Below are positions 35,072-44,705 of a stretch of 64,000 nucleotides of DNA, piece by piece. Source of the DNA: Kaistella sp. 97-N-M2. Lineage in GTDB: Bacteria > Bacteroidota > Bacteroidia > Flavobacteriales > Weeksellaceae. The stretch covers positions 682,001 through 746,000 of the forward strand of contig NZ_CP090976.1 of the NCBI RefSeq assembly GCF_021513235.1, given 5' to 3'. The notes below the pieces were generated by a model. It had not been told where the DNA came from. It did no database searches and worked only from the letters and a program-made list of their open reading frames with translations. Within the stretch, counting starts at the first letter, position 1, and every line of letters starts with the position of its first letter. Both the position numbers and the translations under genes were made by a program.

Positions 35072-36481
35072 TTAAATTTTCACCAAAAGTGCAATATTCT
35101 CTACGTGATGCGTTTGTGGAAACATATCTACGGGAAGAATTTTTACCAAACGATAGTGATCTTTCATCAAAGCGATGTCTCTCGCCTGTGTGGCCGAATT
35201 GCAGCTCACATAAACAATTTTCTCCGGGGAAAGCTTCAGGATCTGCTCCACCACTTTCTGGTGCATTCCGTCCCTTGGCGGATCGGTAATTAAGACATCT
35301 GCTTTTGGATGCAGCGACAAAAATTCATCATTGAAAATTTCTTTCATATCGCCGCAATAGAAAGTACAGTTACTCAGCCCGTTCAGTTCTGCGTGCGCTC
35401 TTGCTGCCTCAATGGCTTCCGGAACCGATTCGATCCCAATAACGTGCTGGGCATTTCTTGCAACATACTGCGCGATGGTTCCTGTTCCGGTGTATAAATC
35501 GTAAACGACTTCGGTACCTTGTAGATCGGCAAATTCCAGGGTTTTGCGGTAGAGTTCCAAAGCCTGTTTGTAATTGGTTTGAAAAAAAGATTTTGGCCCA
35601 ATTTTAAACTGCAAACCATCCATTTCTTCCATAATAAAGCCTTCGCCGAAATAGGTTTGAACGTCCTGATCGTAAATTGAATCGTTTTGTTTGGAATTGA
35701 TGCAGTAAACCAATGTGGTGATTTGCGGAAATTCCGCGAGTAAATAGTCAAATAAATTCTTTCGGTTTTCCTTTTCTTCACGGAAAAGCTGAAATAAAAC
35801 CATCCATTCGCCTTTTGAATTCTGACGCAGCATTAAAGTCCGCAAAAATCCTTTCTGTTCTTTTACATCAAAAAACTCCAAACCATTTTTTACGGCGTAG
35901 TTTTTTACGGCCAGCCGAATGGCATTGGAAGGATCTTCCTGCAGAAGACATTCCTTCAGATCTAAAATCTTGCTCCACATGCCCGGAATGTGAAAACCTA
36001 AAGCATCTCGGTTGCCAAAGTTTTCTTCGGAACTAATCTCATATTGCGTCAGCCAGCGGGCGTTGGAGAAGGAAAACTCCATCTTATTGCGGTAAAAATA
36101 CTGCTCTTCGCTGCCTAAAATTGGTAACGTCTCGAAATCTTCAACGCCGCCAATTCTTTTGATGTTATTGTACACCTCATCATTTTTAATGTCCAGCTGT
36201 TTTTCGTAGGAAAGATTCTGCCATTTGCAACCGCCACAAACACCGAAATGAATACATTTAGGTTCTACACGAAAGGGCGAGGGCTCCAAAATTTCAATGG
36301 CTTCGGCTTCAAAATATTTTGATTTTGATTTTTTCACGCGCACATTTACCAGATCTCCCGGAACGGCGCCGGAAACCAAAACGGTTTTTCCTTCTGCTGT
36401 TCTGCCAACGGCGATGCCTTTGGCTCCTGCAGAAACCATTCGGATATTTTCTAGAACTATATTTTTATTTTTCTTTCTCAT
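35072..36481 (-). CDS. rlmD: 23S rRNA (uracil-1939-C5)-methyltransferase
   Basis: 469 residues. N-terminal TRAM-like domain ('GIAVGRTAEGKTVLVSGAVPGDLVNVRV'), iron-sulfur cysteines 'CIHFGVCGGCKWQ' plus a later Cys (LKECLLQ), SAM site 'VYDLYTGTGTIAQYVA', 'ITDPPRDGMHQKVVE' and the catalytic 'YVSCNSATQARD'. Could also be a related RlmC/TrmA-type enzyme; RlmD is the standard name for this TRAM plus 4Fe-4S form. A TACTTTTG box (minus, 36498-36505) lies 16 nt upstream. Confidence 0.92.
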   Translation of the reverse strand: MRKKNKNIVLENIRMVSAGAKGIAVGRTAEGKTVLVSGAVPGDLVNVRVKKSKSKYFEAEAIEILEPSPFRVEPKCIHFGVCGGCKWQNLSYEKQLDIKNDEVYNNIKRIGGVEDFETLPILGSEEQYFYRNKMEFSFSNARWLTQYEISSEENFGNRDALGFHIPGMWSKILDLKECLLQEDPSNAIRLAVKNYAVKNGLEFFDVKEQKGFLRTLMLRQNSKGEWMVLFQLFREEKENRKNLFDYLLAEFPQITTLVYCINSKQNDSIYDQDVQTYFGEGFIMEEMDGLQFKIGPKSFFQTNYKQALELYRKTLEFADLQGTEVVYDLYTGTGTIAQYVARNAQHVIGIESVPEAIEAARAHAELNGLSNCTFYCGDMKEIFNDEFLSLHPKADVLITDPPRDGMHQKVVEQILKLSPEKIVYVSCNSATQARDIALMKDHYRLVKILPVDMFPQTHHVENIALLVKI

Positions 36482-36516
36482 GGAACTTTTAATGGCGCAA
36501 AAGTAAGGTTTTAAAA

Positions 36517-36541
36517 TAAAAAAAAGACGATAAATCGCCTT
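36517..36541 (-). terminator. Terminator after the 36609 gene
   Basis: Minus strand AAGGCGA / TCGTCTT with a TTTA loop and one G-T pair, then a T-run. Confidence 0.6.
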
Positions 36542-36608
36542 GTCTTTCTAATTTAGCCTCGCTCACAATTGAAAAATTAGGCGGTAAGTTTCCTCACAAT
36601 CAAGCGTT

Positions 36609-36914
36609 TTAAGATGACTTCGAATATCGCGAACGGCTTCTAAGGTAAAACAAACCTGTAATGCCGGCAGTGAAAAGAAAGCCTAAAGTCCACAGGTATT
36701 TGCCGGGAACATTGTTTTTGAAGACATCGATGATTAAAACCACCACCGTGACGAAGCTGCACAAAAGCGCCAGGCCGGTCAACAAATTTCCCACGACTGA
36801 CGGAAGACCGAACGCGGACGCACTGAAACTGACTGTCATAACCGAAAATACAACGCCAAAAAGCGCGATAAAATAAAGTTTTTCAGCGGGAATCAGCAGT
36901 TTGGTGTTCATCAT
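36609..36914 (-). CDS. Small three-helix membrane protein
   Basis: 101 residues with three hydrophobic segments ('LYFIALFGVVFSVMTVSFSA', 'NLLTGLALLCSFVTVVVLIIDVF', 'YLWTLGFLFTAGITGLFYL') and a basic Ser-rich end. No family recognised; no neighbour suggests a function. Confidence 0.75.
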   Translation of the reverse strand: MMNTKLLIPAEKLYFIALFGVVFSVMTVSFSASAFGLPSVVGNLLTGLALLCSFVTVVVLIIDVFKNNVPGKYLWTLGFLFTAGITGLFYLRSRSRYSKSS

Positions 36915-36987
36915 TACATTTGAATTATATCTATAAAAAATTCCTGAAAGATCGGTTCTTTCAGGAATTTGATTTTATTTTTTTGAT

Positions 36988-38499
36988 CTACTTTGTTGGA
37001 GCAGGTTGCGGCATTTGATTTTGCGGCGCCATAAGATCGTTTTGCAATTGCACATCGGGTTGCGCGGTTGGCGCTTTCAGGCCGGAAACTTTATCCAGAA
37101 CGGTAATAATTTCTTCATCCCCTAAGTTGGAGAAAAAACGGCTTGCAATTTTTCCGTCTTTATCCAACACCACAAAAGAAGGGAGTTTGAAACCGTAAAG
37201 TCCCAGGTCTTTCGCAATTTGAGAATTTAAGCCGCCTTCGCCGTAAACATTATTGCCGGGAATTCCTTTCAGCATGGCGTTACTTGTTTTCGCAAACTGT
37301 TCTTTGGTATCGTCTAGATTTACGAAAGTAAAATCCATTTTCGACTTATAGAAATTAACAACTTCCCGCAATACCGGAACAGTTCCTTCTGCAATGTAAG
37401 GATTCCAGGAGGCGTAAAACATCACCAAGGTTGGTTTTCCTTTTACGTCGCCCAATTTAAAATCGCTGCCATCCTGCTTAATGAGTTTTGAAGTTGGTAC
37501 GGCTTCGCCGATTTTCGGGCCGGTAATCACAAACTGAATACGCTCCAGCTCTTTTTTAATATCACCGTCTTTAATCTTCTCGTTGATGATTTTGGTCACC
37601 GTTGCTGAATTTTCCGGCGTCATGCCAGGCGTAATATCGCTGCTTAAGACGTACGCCAACAAATAATCTTTCCTCAATTGCGGCATGTCTTTTTTCGTAT
37701 CCAAAAATCTCGAAAACATTGAAGAAGACAATTCAGAATCTCCTTTTGAATTTGTGGTGCCAAAAGTTTGAATTTCCGGGCTTAATTTACCTAAAAGATA
37801 ATTACGGTAGATCGGCTGCGTTTTTAACATTCTGTCGGAATCGCTGTCGAGTTTTGCCACTGCCTCGGTAAATGCTTTTGAAGGTTTGTAATTGGGATTT
37901 TGGGTGGCCTGTGGATGATTAATCTCGTATTGGTTCATTAAACCTAAAACACTTGCGCGAAGTTCATCCTTCTTCCATTGTACGGCATCTTTATCGGCAG
38001 AGGTTTTCTTGGCTGCAATATCGATGTTTTTTTCGATGTCGTTTTTAATTTTGTTGGCTTCTTTCAAAAAAGCAGCTTCGTCTTTTGTAACCAATTCGCC
38101 AACATTAATTTTTGCCGCGTAGGTTTGAATAAACTTTTGAACTTCCAACAAGAAATCGTTGTTATTTTTGGCATCACCCGTAATGGTAAACTGATTCGGG
38201 AAATTAGCAGCCTGCCCGGAAATATTTAAATCCTGACCGCCTTTCAAATAAATCATGGCTGTTTTGCCGGCGTAAGACATAATATACATTCCGTCTTTTG
38301 GGACTTCGAAACTTCCGGAAAAACTTCCTTTGCTGTCTACACCTATATTGGCTAAAGGTAAAGTGGCAACTCCTGAAGCTTCTACAAACTCGATTCTTTC
38401 CAGCGGCGAACCCCCGGCGAAATTACCTTTTACTTCTACTTTTTTTGAACATGACATCGTTGCAATAGCAACGAAAAGCATCAACAAATAATTTTTCAT
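36988..38499 (-). CDS. TlpA-like thioredoxin-fold lipoprotein lacking CXXC
   Basis: 503 residues. Lipobox MSC (Cys17); residues about 20-110 form a DUF4369-like beta domain; 115-320 are helical; about 328-475 form a TlpA/AhpC-type thioredoxin fold ('GPKIGEAVPTSKLIKQDGSDFKLGDVKGKPTLVMFYASWNPY', cis-Pro loop KLPSFVVLD). Where redox-active members have WCxxC, this protein has W365-N-P-Y-I369, so both cysteines are gone and no other Cys remains in the mature chain. It cannot do disulfide exchange; a binding or scaffold role is inferred. C-terminus is Gln/Pro rich. Confidence 0.9.
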   Translation of the reverse strand: MKNYLLMLFVAIATMSCSKKVEVKGNFAGGSPLERIEFVEASGVATLPLANIGVDSKGSFSGSFEVPKDGMYIMSYAGKTAMIYLKGGQDLNISGQAANFPNQFTITGDAKNNNDFLLEVQKFIQTYAAKINVGELVTKDEAAFLKEANKIKNDIEKNIDIAAKKTSADKDAVQWKKDELRASVLGLMNQYEINHPQATQNPNYKPSKAFTEAVAKLDSDSDRMLKTQPIYRNYLLGKLSPEIQTFGTTNSKGDSELSSSMFSRFLDTKKDMPQLRKDYLLAYVLSSDITPGMTPENSATVTKIINEKIKDGDIKKELERIQFVITGPKIGEAVPTSKLIKQDGSDFKLGDVKGKPTLVMFYASWNPYIAEGTVPVLREVVNFYKSKMDFTFVNLDDTKEQFAKTSNAMLKGIPGNNVYGEGGLNSQIAKDLGLYGFKLPSFVVLDKDGKIASRFFSNLGDEEIITVLDKVSGLKAPTAQPDVQLQNDLMAPQNQMPQPAPTK

Positions 38500-38519
38500 C
38501 GTTTAAATTTAAATTTCCG

Positions 38520-38527
38520 CAAAAATA
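38520..38527 (-). promoter_or_regulatory. -7 box of the TlpA-like gene
   Basis: TATTTTTG on the minus strand, 20 nt before the ATG. Confidence 0.5.
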
Positions 38528-38621
38528 GGTGTTTTATTTTGAAAGCCGGACGTGTGTCTTCACAAAATTCGTTAAGATCTATTAAATTAAAGCACTTTAG
38601 TAAGACTTTAAAATAAGGTTC

Positions 38622-38656
38622 AAAAAAAAATCGCCTTCCGGTAGAAGACGATTTTA
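38622..38656 (-). terminator. Terminator of the sdh operon
   Basis: Minus strand AAATCGTCTTC / GGAAGGCGATTT with loop TACC and T-run. Confidence 0.82.
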
Positions 38657-38680
38657 ATTTTTATTGAAAACTGGATTTGT

Positions 38681-39448
38681 TTATTCTTTATCCAAAGAGG
38701 CCACCGCGTATTCCCGGTTCATTCTGGCGATTACCTCGAGGGTAATTCCTTTTGGACACTCCACTTCGCAGGCGCCGGTATTGGAGCAGTTTCCAAAGCC
38801 TTCCTCATCCATGGCTTTCACCATATTCAGCACTCTGCGTTTTGCTTCTACCTTACCTTGCGGCAGTAAAGCATACTGAGAAACTTTAGCCCCCACAAAC
38901 AACATGGCAGAGCCGTTTTTACACGTTGCAACGCAAGCTCCACAGGCGATACAAGCTGCTGCATCCATGGCTTTGTCTGCCTCTTCTTTCGGCACTAAAA
39001 TGGAATTCGCATCCGTGGTATGCCCGGACGTGTTTACCGAGATAAATCCGCCTGCAGCCATAATCCGGTCAAAGGAACTTCTGTCGACCACCAAATCTTT
39101 GATGACGGGAAAAGCTGCGCTTCTCCAGGGTTCGATATGAATAGTTTCGCCATCTTTAAACATTCTCATGTGAAGCTGGCACGTTGTAATTCCGGTATCG
39201 GGACCATGGGGTCGCCCGTTGATGTAAAGGGAACACATTCCACAAATTCCTTCTCTGCAGTCGTGGTCGAATGCGATTGCTTCTTTTCCTTCATTAATCA
39301 GATTTTCGTTCAGCATGTCCAGCATTTCGAGAAATGAAGATGCCGTAGAAACATCGGATATTTTGTAGGTTTCGAACTGACCTTTCGTTTTATTGTTTTT
39401 CTGTCTCCAAATTTTAAGAGTCAGGTTTAATCCTTTTTGTGTACTCAT
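38681..39448 (-). CDS. sdhB: Succinate dehydrogenase/fumarate reductase iron-sulfur subunit
   Basis: 255 residues. 2Fe-2S cysteines in '[25 protein letters not shown]'; 4Fe-4S/3Fe-4S cysteines in '[25 protein letters not shown]' and '[13 protein letters not shown]'. Carries electrons from SdhA to the membrane quinone site. Last gene of the operon; separated from sdhA by an extra gene. Confidence 0.96.
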   Translation of the reverse strand: MSTQKGLNLTLKIWRQKNNKTKGQFETYKISDVSTASSFLEMLDMLNENLINEGKEAIAFDHDCREGICGMCSLYINGRPHGPDTGITTCQLHMRMFKDGETIHIEPWRSAAFPVIKDLVVDRSSFDRIMAAGGFISVNTSGHTTDANSILVPKEEADKAMDAAACIACGACVATCKNGSAMLFVGAKVSQYALLPQGKVEAKRRVLNMVKAMDEEGFGNCSNTGACEVECPKGITLEVIARMNREYAVASLDKE

Positions 39449-39471
39449 TTTCTTATTTAGTTTACTGGAGA

Positions 39472-40050
39472 TTATTGTTTAATAGGTTTGTCGGCATTTT
39501 CGAATTTCCAACTTGCATCCAAAACTTTAATTTTCTTGGAATTGCCGGCTTTTAAATCCTCATATTTCTGTAAACCTTTTTGAATATTTTCGGATTTATC
39601 CACATCAGTAAGTGCGTAATCCTGCTTTTTAGCTCCTTTAACTACCTGGTAGAAAGTTCTTCTGTCTCTAAATTCATTTGGATTAAGAGGTAAAAAACCA
39701 ACGCTGGCGATAAATGCGCCCATTTGCCCTTCTGCATTTAAAACATAAACGGCATTGGGTTCCAGATTCGCTTCTATATAATCTCTGTTTTCAGAGGCAG
39801 CCCAAAATACGTGCTGTCCCGGTTCGCATTCATACACCAAATATTTAAACCCAGAAAGTGCACCCAGAAATTTATCGTTATCATAAATTCTAAAATTTAG
39901 CAAGGGTCCTGCTCCCGTTCGGAGAAAATACACTAGAGATTTACCTTCCGAAGGTTTTACAATTTCTTGGGTAGTAATTTTTTGCGATGAAATAGAGATT
40001 ATTCCAAAAAAGAAAGCAATAAGAAGTACTATTTTTTTTAAATTATTCAT
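39472..40050 (-). CDS. DUF2846-like exported protein inside the sdh operon
   Basis: 192 residues, signal peptide ending SSQ. '[67 protein letters not shown]' split over the first 110 residues follows the DUF2846 pattern. The C-terminal third is Lys-rich. It lies 6 nt after sdhA and 23 nt before sdhB, same strand. A direct part in the dehydrogenase is not expected from a periplasmic protein; insertion or co-regulation are both possible. Confidence 0.8.
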   Translation of the reverse strand: MNNLKKIVLLIAFFFGIISISSQKITTQEIVKPSEGKSLVYFLRTGAGPLLNFRIYDNDKFLGALSGFKYLVYECEPGQHVFWAASENRDYIEANLEPNAVYVLNAEGQMGAFIASVGFLPLNPNEFRDRRTFYQVVKGAKKQDYALTDVDKSENIQKGLQKYEDLKAGNSKKIKVLDASWKFENADKPIKQ

Positions 40051-40056
40051 ATTCTA

Positions 40057-42069
40057 TTATTTATAACTTCTTGTTTTAACTTCGATGTTCTCATAAATCA
40101 AATCTTCTTTATGCAGCACTTCCTGCTTGATGTCCGGACCTTGATATTCCCAGGAAGACACGAATTTGTAATTTTCGTCGTCTCTTTCTGCTTCGCCTTC
40201 CGGAGTTGCGTGATCCCAACGGAAGTGGCCTCCACAGGATTCTTCTCTGTTCAACGCATCAATTGCCATTAACTGTCCTAATTCTAAAAAGTCTGCGACC
40301 CTGAAGGCTTTTTCCAGTTCGGGATTCATGCTGTTAGGGTCGCCAATCACTTTTACGTTTTTCCAGAAATCATTTCGAACCTCTTCAATTTCCTGGATCG
40401 CTTCTTTCAAACCTTCGGGCGTTCTTCCCATGCCTACTTTATTCCACATAATGTGTCCTAATCGTTTATGGAAATGGTCGACCGAATGCGTTCCGTTATT
40501 GGTCATAAAGAAATTTATTTTATCCTTAACTTCCTGTTCTGCTTTATTGAAATCGGCGGTGTTCGTTGGTATTGCGCCGGTTCGGATGTCATTAGAAAGA
40601 TAATCTGCAATCGTGTACGGAAGGACGAAATAACCATCTGCCAAACCTTGCATCAAAGCGGACGCGCCCAATCTGTTCGCACCGTGGTCGGAGAAATTAG
40701 CTTCACCAATCACGAAACATCCCGGAATGGTGGACTGTAAATTATAATCGACCCAAACACCGCCCATCGTGTAATGAACTGCAGGGTATATTTTCATTGG
40801 CGTTACGTAGGGATTTTCTCCTGTAATCTTTTCATACATCACGAAAAGGTTTCCGTATTTTTCCTCAATCCAGGCTTTACCAAGATCGCTGATCTGCTGC
40901 TCGGTCGGGTTGTGAATATTCTGTTCCAAGGCGGCTTCTCTTCCTTTTTTAATGACTTCCGTAGAGAAATCTAAGAAAACACCTTCTTTCGTATCGTTAT
41001 TTTCGATGCCGTACCCAGCGTCGCATCTTTCTTTCGCCGCTCTGGAAGCCACGTCACGCGGGACCAAATTTCCAAAAGCAGGATATCTTCTTTCCAGATA
41101 ATAATCGCGGTTTTCAGGGGCAATGCTTTCCGGTCTTAATTTTCCGGCTCGAATTGCTTCTGCATCTTCAATATTTTTGGGAACCCAAATTCTCCCGGAA
41201 TTTCTCAGCGATTCCGACATCAACGTCAGTTTCGACTGCTGTGTTCCGTGCACCGGAATACAGGTTGGGTGGATTTGAACGTAACAAGGATTTGCGAAAT
41301 ACGCGCCTCTTTTATGAATTTTCCAAGCGGCAGAAACGTTGGAACCCATCGCGTTTGTGGACAGAAAATAAACATTTCCGTAACCCCCGGAAGCAATAAC
41401 CACCGCGTGTGCAGAATGTCTTTCAATTTCGCCGGTTACCAAATTTCTAGCGATAATTCCCCTGGCTTTACCATCCACGATTACTAAATCTAGCATTTCG
41501 TGACGGTTAAACATTTTAATTCTGCCCTTTCCGATTTGTCGGCTCATTGCGGAATAAGCTCCCAATAAAAGCTGCTGTCCGGTTTGACCTTTCGCGTAAA
41601 ACGTTCTTTTTACCTGAACACCACCGAAAGAACGGTTATCTAACTGGCCGCCATAATCTCTGCCAAAGGGAACACCTTGTGCCACACACTGGTCGATAAT
41701 GGAGGCAGAAACTTCTGCAAGTCTGTACACGTTTGCTTCCCGGGAGCGGTAATCGCCACCTTTTATGGTATCATAAAACAACCGGTAGGTTGAATCTCCG
41801 TCTCCCTGATAATTTTTTGCGGCGTTAATACCACCTTGTGCAGCAATTGAATGCGCTCTTCTTGGGGAATCCTGATAGCAAAACGCCTTTACATTATATC
41901 CCTGTTCTGCCAAAGTTGCGGCGGCCGAACCACCTGCCAACCCGGTTCCAACTACAATAATGTCAATTTTGTCACGGTTATTTGGCGCAACAAGATTCAT
42001 GTGGTTTTTATGATTGGTCCATTTATCCGCGACCGGGCCGGATGGAATTTTTGAATCTAATTTGTTCAT
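40057..42069 (-). CDS. sdhA: Succinate dehydrogenase/fumarate reductase flavoprotein subunit
   Basis: 670 residues. FAD-binding '[27 protein letters not shown]', covalent-FAD region '[26 protein letters not shown]', catalytic 'HPTCIP' and '[15 protein letters not shown]', '[26 protein letters not shown]'. The length and sequence are of the B-type (Bacteroidota, menaquinone-linked) enzyme. Oxidises succinate in the TCA cycle or runs as fumarate reductase. Confidence 0.96.
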   Translation of the reverse strand: MNKLDSKIPSGPVADKWTNHKNHMNLVAPNNRDKIDIIVVGTGLAGGSAAATLAEQGYNVKAFCYQDSPRRAHSIAAQGGINAAKNYQGDGDSTYRLFYDTIKGGDYRSREANVYRLAEVSASIIDQCVAQGVPFGRDYGGQLDNRSFGGVQVKRTFYAKGQTGQQLLLGAYSAMSRQIGKGRIKMFNRHEMLDLVIVDGKARGIIARNLVTGEIERHSAHAVVIASGGYGNVYFLSTNAMGSNVSAAWKIHKRGAYFANPCYVQIHPTCIPVHGTQQSKLTLMSESLRNSGRIWVPKNIEDAEAIRAGKLRPESIAPENRDYYLERRYPAFGNLVPRDVASRAAKERCDAGYGIENNDTKEGVFLDFSTEVIKKGREAALEQNIHNPTEQQISDLGKAWIEEKYGNLFVMYEKITGENPYVTPMKIYPAVHYTMGGVWVDYNLQSTIPGCFVIGEANFSDHGANRLGASALMQGLADGYFVLPYTIADYLSNDIRTGAIPTNTADFNKAEQEVKDKINFFMTNNGTHSVDHFHKRLGHIMWNKVGMGRTPEGLKEAIQEIEEVRNDFWKNVKVIGDPNSMNPELEKAFRVADFLELGQLMAIDALNREESCGGHFRWDHATPEGEAERDDENYKFVSSWEYQGPDIKQEVLHKEDLIYENIEVKTRSYK

Positions 42070-42079
42070 AATACGATGA

Positions 42080-42742
42080 TTATTGAGTTAGGAAGTGAAA
42101 TAATGCTATAAGGATAAAACCGGCAGGAATGATAATGGAAAACCAGGTTCCAAAAGCTTTTAAAACCGGCGTATATTTTGGATGTCTCGCACCCACCGAC
42201 TGGAAGGAAGACTGAAAGCCGTGCGCCAGGTGTAAACCTAAAAGCACAAAAGAAACGATATAAATACCCACTCTAATCGGATTTTCAAATTTGGCATGAA
42301 GATCGGTATAGAATCTGTTTTCCTCAATTGGAAGTCCTTCAATATACTTATAATTCATCTCATGGTACCAAAAGTCGTACATGTGCAACCCGAGGAAGGC
42401 CAGAATCACCAAACCGGAAATAATCATATTTCTGGACATCCATGTAGAATTTTCAGAAGGATTGTTGGTTCCGTATTTAATGGGTCTTGCAGCCCGGTTT
42501 CGGATTTCCAAAATGAACCCCAACACAAAGTGAAAAATAACGCCGGCTACCAGGATAGGCTGCATTACAAATTGCACCAAAGGATTGTAGCCCATAAACT
42601 GGGACGCGTTATTGTAAACTTCCGGACCGAAGAGCGAGAGCAGATTTACAACTAAATGCAACACCAAAAAAGAGAGCAAAAACATCGCCGAAAGTGCCAT
42701 AGCATATTTTCTACCGATCGAAGAAGTGGTTAAACTTGCCAT
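42080..42742 (-). CDS. sdhC: Succinate dehydrogenase cytochrome b subunit
   Basis: 220 residues with five hydrophobic segments and heme-ligand histidines placed as in B-type SdhC ('[15 protein letters not shown]', '[13 protein letters not shown]', '[18 protein letters not shown]', '[18 protein letters not shown]'). Membrane anchor and quinone site; one subunit replaces SdhC and SdhD. First gene of the operon with a TAACTTTG box upstream. Confidence 0.94.
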   Translation of the reverse strand: MASLTTSSIGRKYAMALSAMFLLSFLVLHLVVNLLSLFGPEVYNNASQFMGYNPLVQFVMQPILVAGVIFHFVLGFILEIRNRAARPIKYGTNNPSENSTWMSRNMIISGLVILAFLGLHMYDFWYHEMNYKYIEGLPIEENRFYTDLHAKFENPIRVGIYIVSFVLLGLHLAHGFQSSFQSVGARHPKYTPVLKAFGTWFSIIIPAGFILIALFHFLTQ

Positions 42743-42767
42743 AATTATATTTAAATTTGAATTTTCA

Positions 42768-42775
42768 CAAAGTTA
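42768..42775 (-). promoter_or_regulatory. -7 box of the sdh operon
   Basis: TAACTTTG on the minus strand, 25 nt before the sdhC ATG. Confidence 0.55.
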
Positions 42776-42880
42776 AAAAAATGTTAAGCTAGTTCGAGGT
42801 GAGAAAAGTCAGAATTTTTCAGTTTGTAATCCTTCTAAATAACATCTCTATTACACAGAATTACCAACGTTATTATGATT

Positions 42881-44665
42881 TTAATGATTCATATCGTAAA
42901 TTTTTCCGTTAATGTTGATTTTGCTGGTGGTGTTCGGGATCTTTAAGACCACAAAATCACGTGCTCTTCTCGACGTAAGGTAAGGCTCGATTATATATTT
43001 CTGAATTTTCAACTGATCAGCATTTTCCTTCATCATGAACTGAACTTTCGATCCGCTTTTCACGGAAATAATTTTTTCCTTATAATATTGATGTTCTAAA
43101 ACTTCCTTCATTTCAGCCGCTTTAAAATTTAAAAGAAAACGCAGTGCAATAAAAATCAAGACAAAATAGGTTGCGCGCAGCATATTTTTTAAATTCAATT
43201 TTACGAGGGTAAACCTCACAAAATACAGAATAATAAACGCCACCACCACTTCCAGAAGCGTCATGCGAATCATTTTATAAAAAGCGAAATCGACTTCCGC
43301 AAAAAAGTGAATCACCTTTAACGTGTACGTTACTGCGGCGTCAAACAGTAGATTCAACAAAGGAAATTGCAAAGAAAAGCCGATCAGGAACGTCATCAGT
43401 AAAGAAAAAATAATCAGAAATTCAGAAAAAGGAATAACGACGAGGTTCGCGATAATCGAAATAAAAGAATACTGATGAAAGTAATAAATTACGAGGGGAA
43501 AAGTGGCGAGCTGCGCCGAAATGCTGATTGAGATGATACTAAACAGCTTCTCCTGAAAAGTGTTTTTCGGTTTTGGCAGATATTTCAACAGAGGCTGATT
43601 AAACCAAAAAATGCCGAACACTGCCAGAAAACTTAACTGAAATCCCACATCGAAAAGCTGGTTCGTATCCGCAATTAAAATTACGAACGCCGCAACTGCC
43701 ATGGAATGCAGGAGATCGCTTTTGCGCTGGAGCAATGTAAAAATATAGTACGCTGAAATCATAATGCAGCTTCGCATCACCGAACTTCCGTAATCGATGA
43801 ACACAGCGAAAGTCCAAATTAAAAGCAGAGAAATAATGATCTTCCCGTTTCGGAATCTTGGCGGAAAAAGAGGATTCAAAACTTTTAAAATAAGCCAGAA
43901 AATGATCGCCATGTGCGACCCGGAAATCGCTAAAATATGCACCAGACCGGATTTGCTGAAATCCTGCACCACATCTCTGTCCATTTCTGTGCGGTCGGCG
44001 AGGATGATTCCTTTCGTGAATTCGCGCGCGGGCTTCGACAGTTTTGCCAGATCGATTTTGTGCAAAGTTTCGAGTCTTTTCTGGCGAATTTTTTCCGAAA
44101 ACGACAGATCATTTCTTTCGCCGGTTTCAAAAGAATTGGGTAAGTAACTTTGAAAGTAAATCTTCTTTCGCGCCAGATACTTCCCATAATCAAACTGAAA
44201 ATCGCTGTATGGTTTTTCTATTTTATTGATGTAAACCGCGCCTTTATAGTAATGAAGATAATCCAGTTCTACATCGGATTTTGGCAGGGACAGAACACTT
44301 TTAAACATTTCATTTCCCTTCCACGCGTTGATTTCGTAGCGACGGTTTTTCTCGTTTGAATTGAGTTTTTTTGTGATTTTAAAAAGAATATTTTCCTTTC
44401 CTGCCAAATTGGGAAGCTTCGGTTTTTCAGAATTTAAGCGATGCGCAAAAATCCCCAGAGAGAAAAATAAAAGGAAAAGAGAAATGGGCCTTAAACGGTA
44501 AAAATAAAAGCCATTAAAAAGAAAGATGATTAAGGTAAGAAAACTTAAAATCAGTAAAATATAGATTGCATTCAGTTTCAAAAGAAAAAAATCCTGAAAG
44601 AAAATTCCCAGAATAAAACAGACGCAGAGAATGAGTAAAGGTTGTTTATGCAACGGTGTTTTCAC
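42881..44665 (-). CDS. ComEC/Rec2-family DNA uptake channel protein, no metallo-beta-lactamase domain
   Basis: 594 residues. N-terminal membrane helices plus a soluble DUF4131-type domain (about 60-190), then the polytopic Competence domain starting 'ARE FTKGIILADRTEMD' and 'GLVHILAISGSHMAIIFW', 'DYGSSVMRSCIMISAYY', 'DVGFQLSFLAVFGIFWF'. Bacillus ComEC carries a C-terminal metallo-beta-lactamase nuclease domain; here the chain ends about 100 residues after the last helix with no HxHxDH motif. Starts 40 nt after lpxB, probably cotranscribed. Confidence 0.88.
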   Translation of the reverse strand: MKTPLHKQPLLILCVCFILGIFFQDFFLLKLNAIYILLILSFLTLIIFLFNGFYFYRLRPISLFLLFFSLGIFAHRLNSEKPKLPNLAGKENILFKITKKLNSNEKNRRYEINAWKGNEMFKSVLSLPKSDVELDYLHYYKGAVYINKIEKPYSDFQFDYGKYLARKKIYFQSYLPNSFETGERNDLSFSEKIRQKRLETLHKIDLAKLSKPAREFTKGIILADRTEMDRDVVQDFSKSGLVHILAISGSHMAIIFWLILKVLNPLFPPRFRNGKIIISLLLIWTFAVFIDYGSSVMRSCIMISAYYIFTLLQRKSDLLHSMAVAAFVILIADTNQLFDVGFQLSFLAVFGIFWFNQPLLKYLPKPKNTFQEKLFSIISISISAQLATFPLVIYYFHQYSFISIIANLVVIPFSEFLIIFSLLMTFLIGFSLQFPLLNLLFDAAVTYTLKVIHFFAEVDFAFYKMIRMTLLEVVVAFIILYFVRFTLVKLNLKNMLRATYFVLIFIALRFLLNFKAAEMKEVLEHQYYKEKIISVKSGSKVQFMMKENADQLKIQKYIIEPYLTSRRARDFVVLKIPNTTSKININGKIYDMNH

Positions 44666-44705
44666 GTAAAAGTATCGACTTCCGCCGATACAATCGCCCG
44701 TAAAA

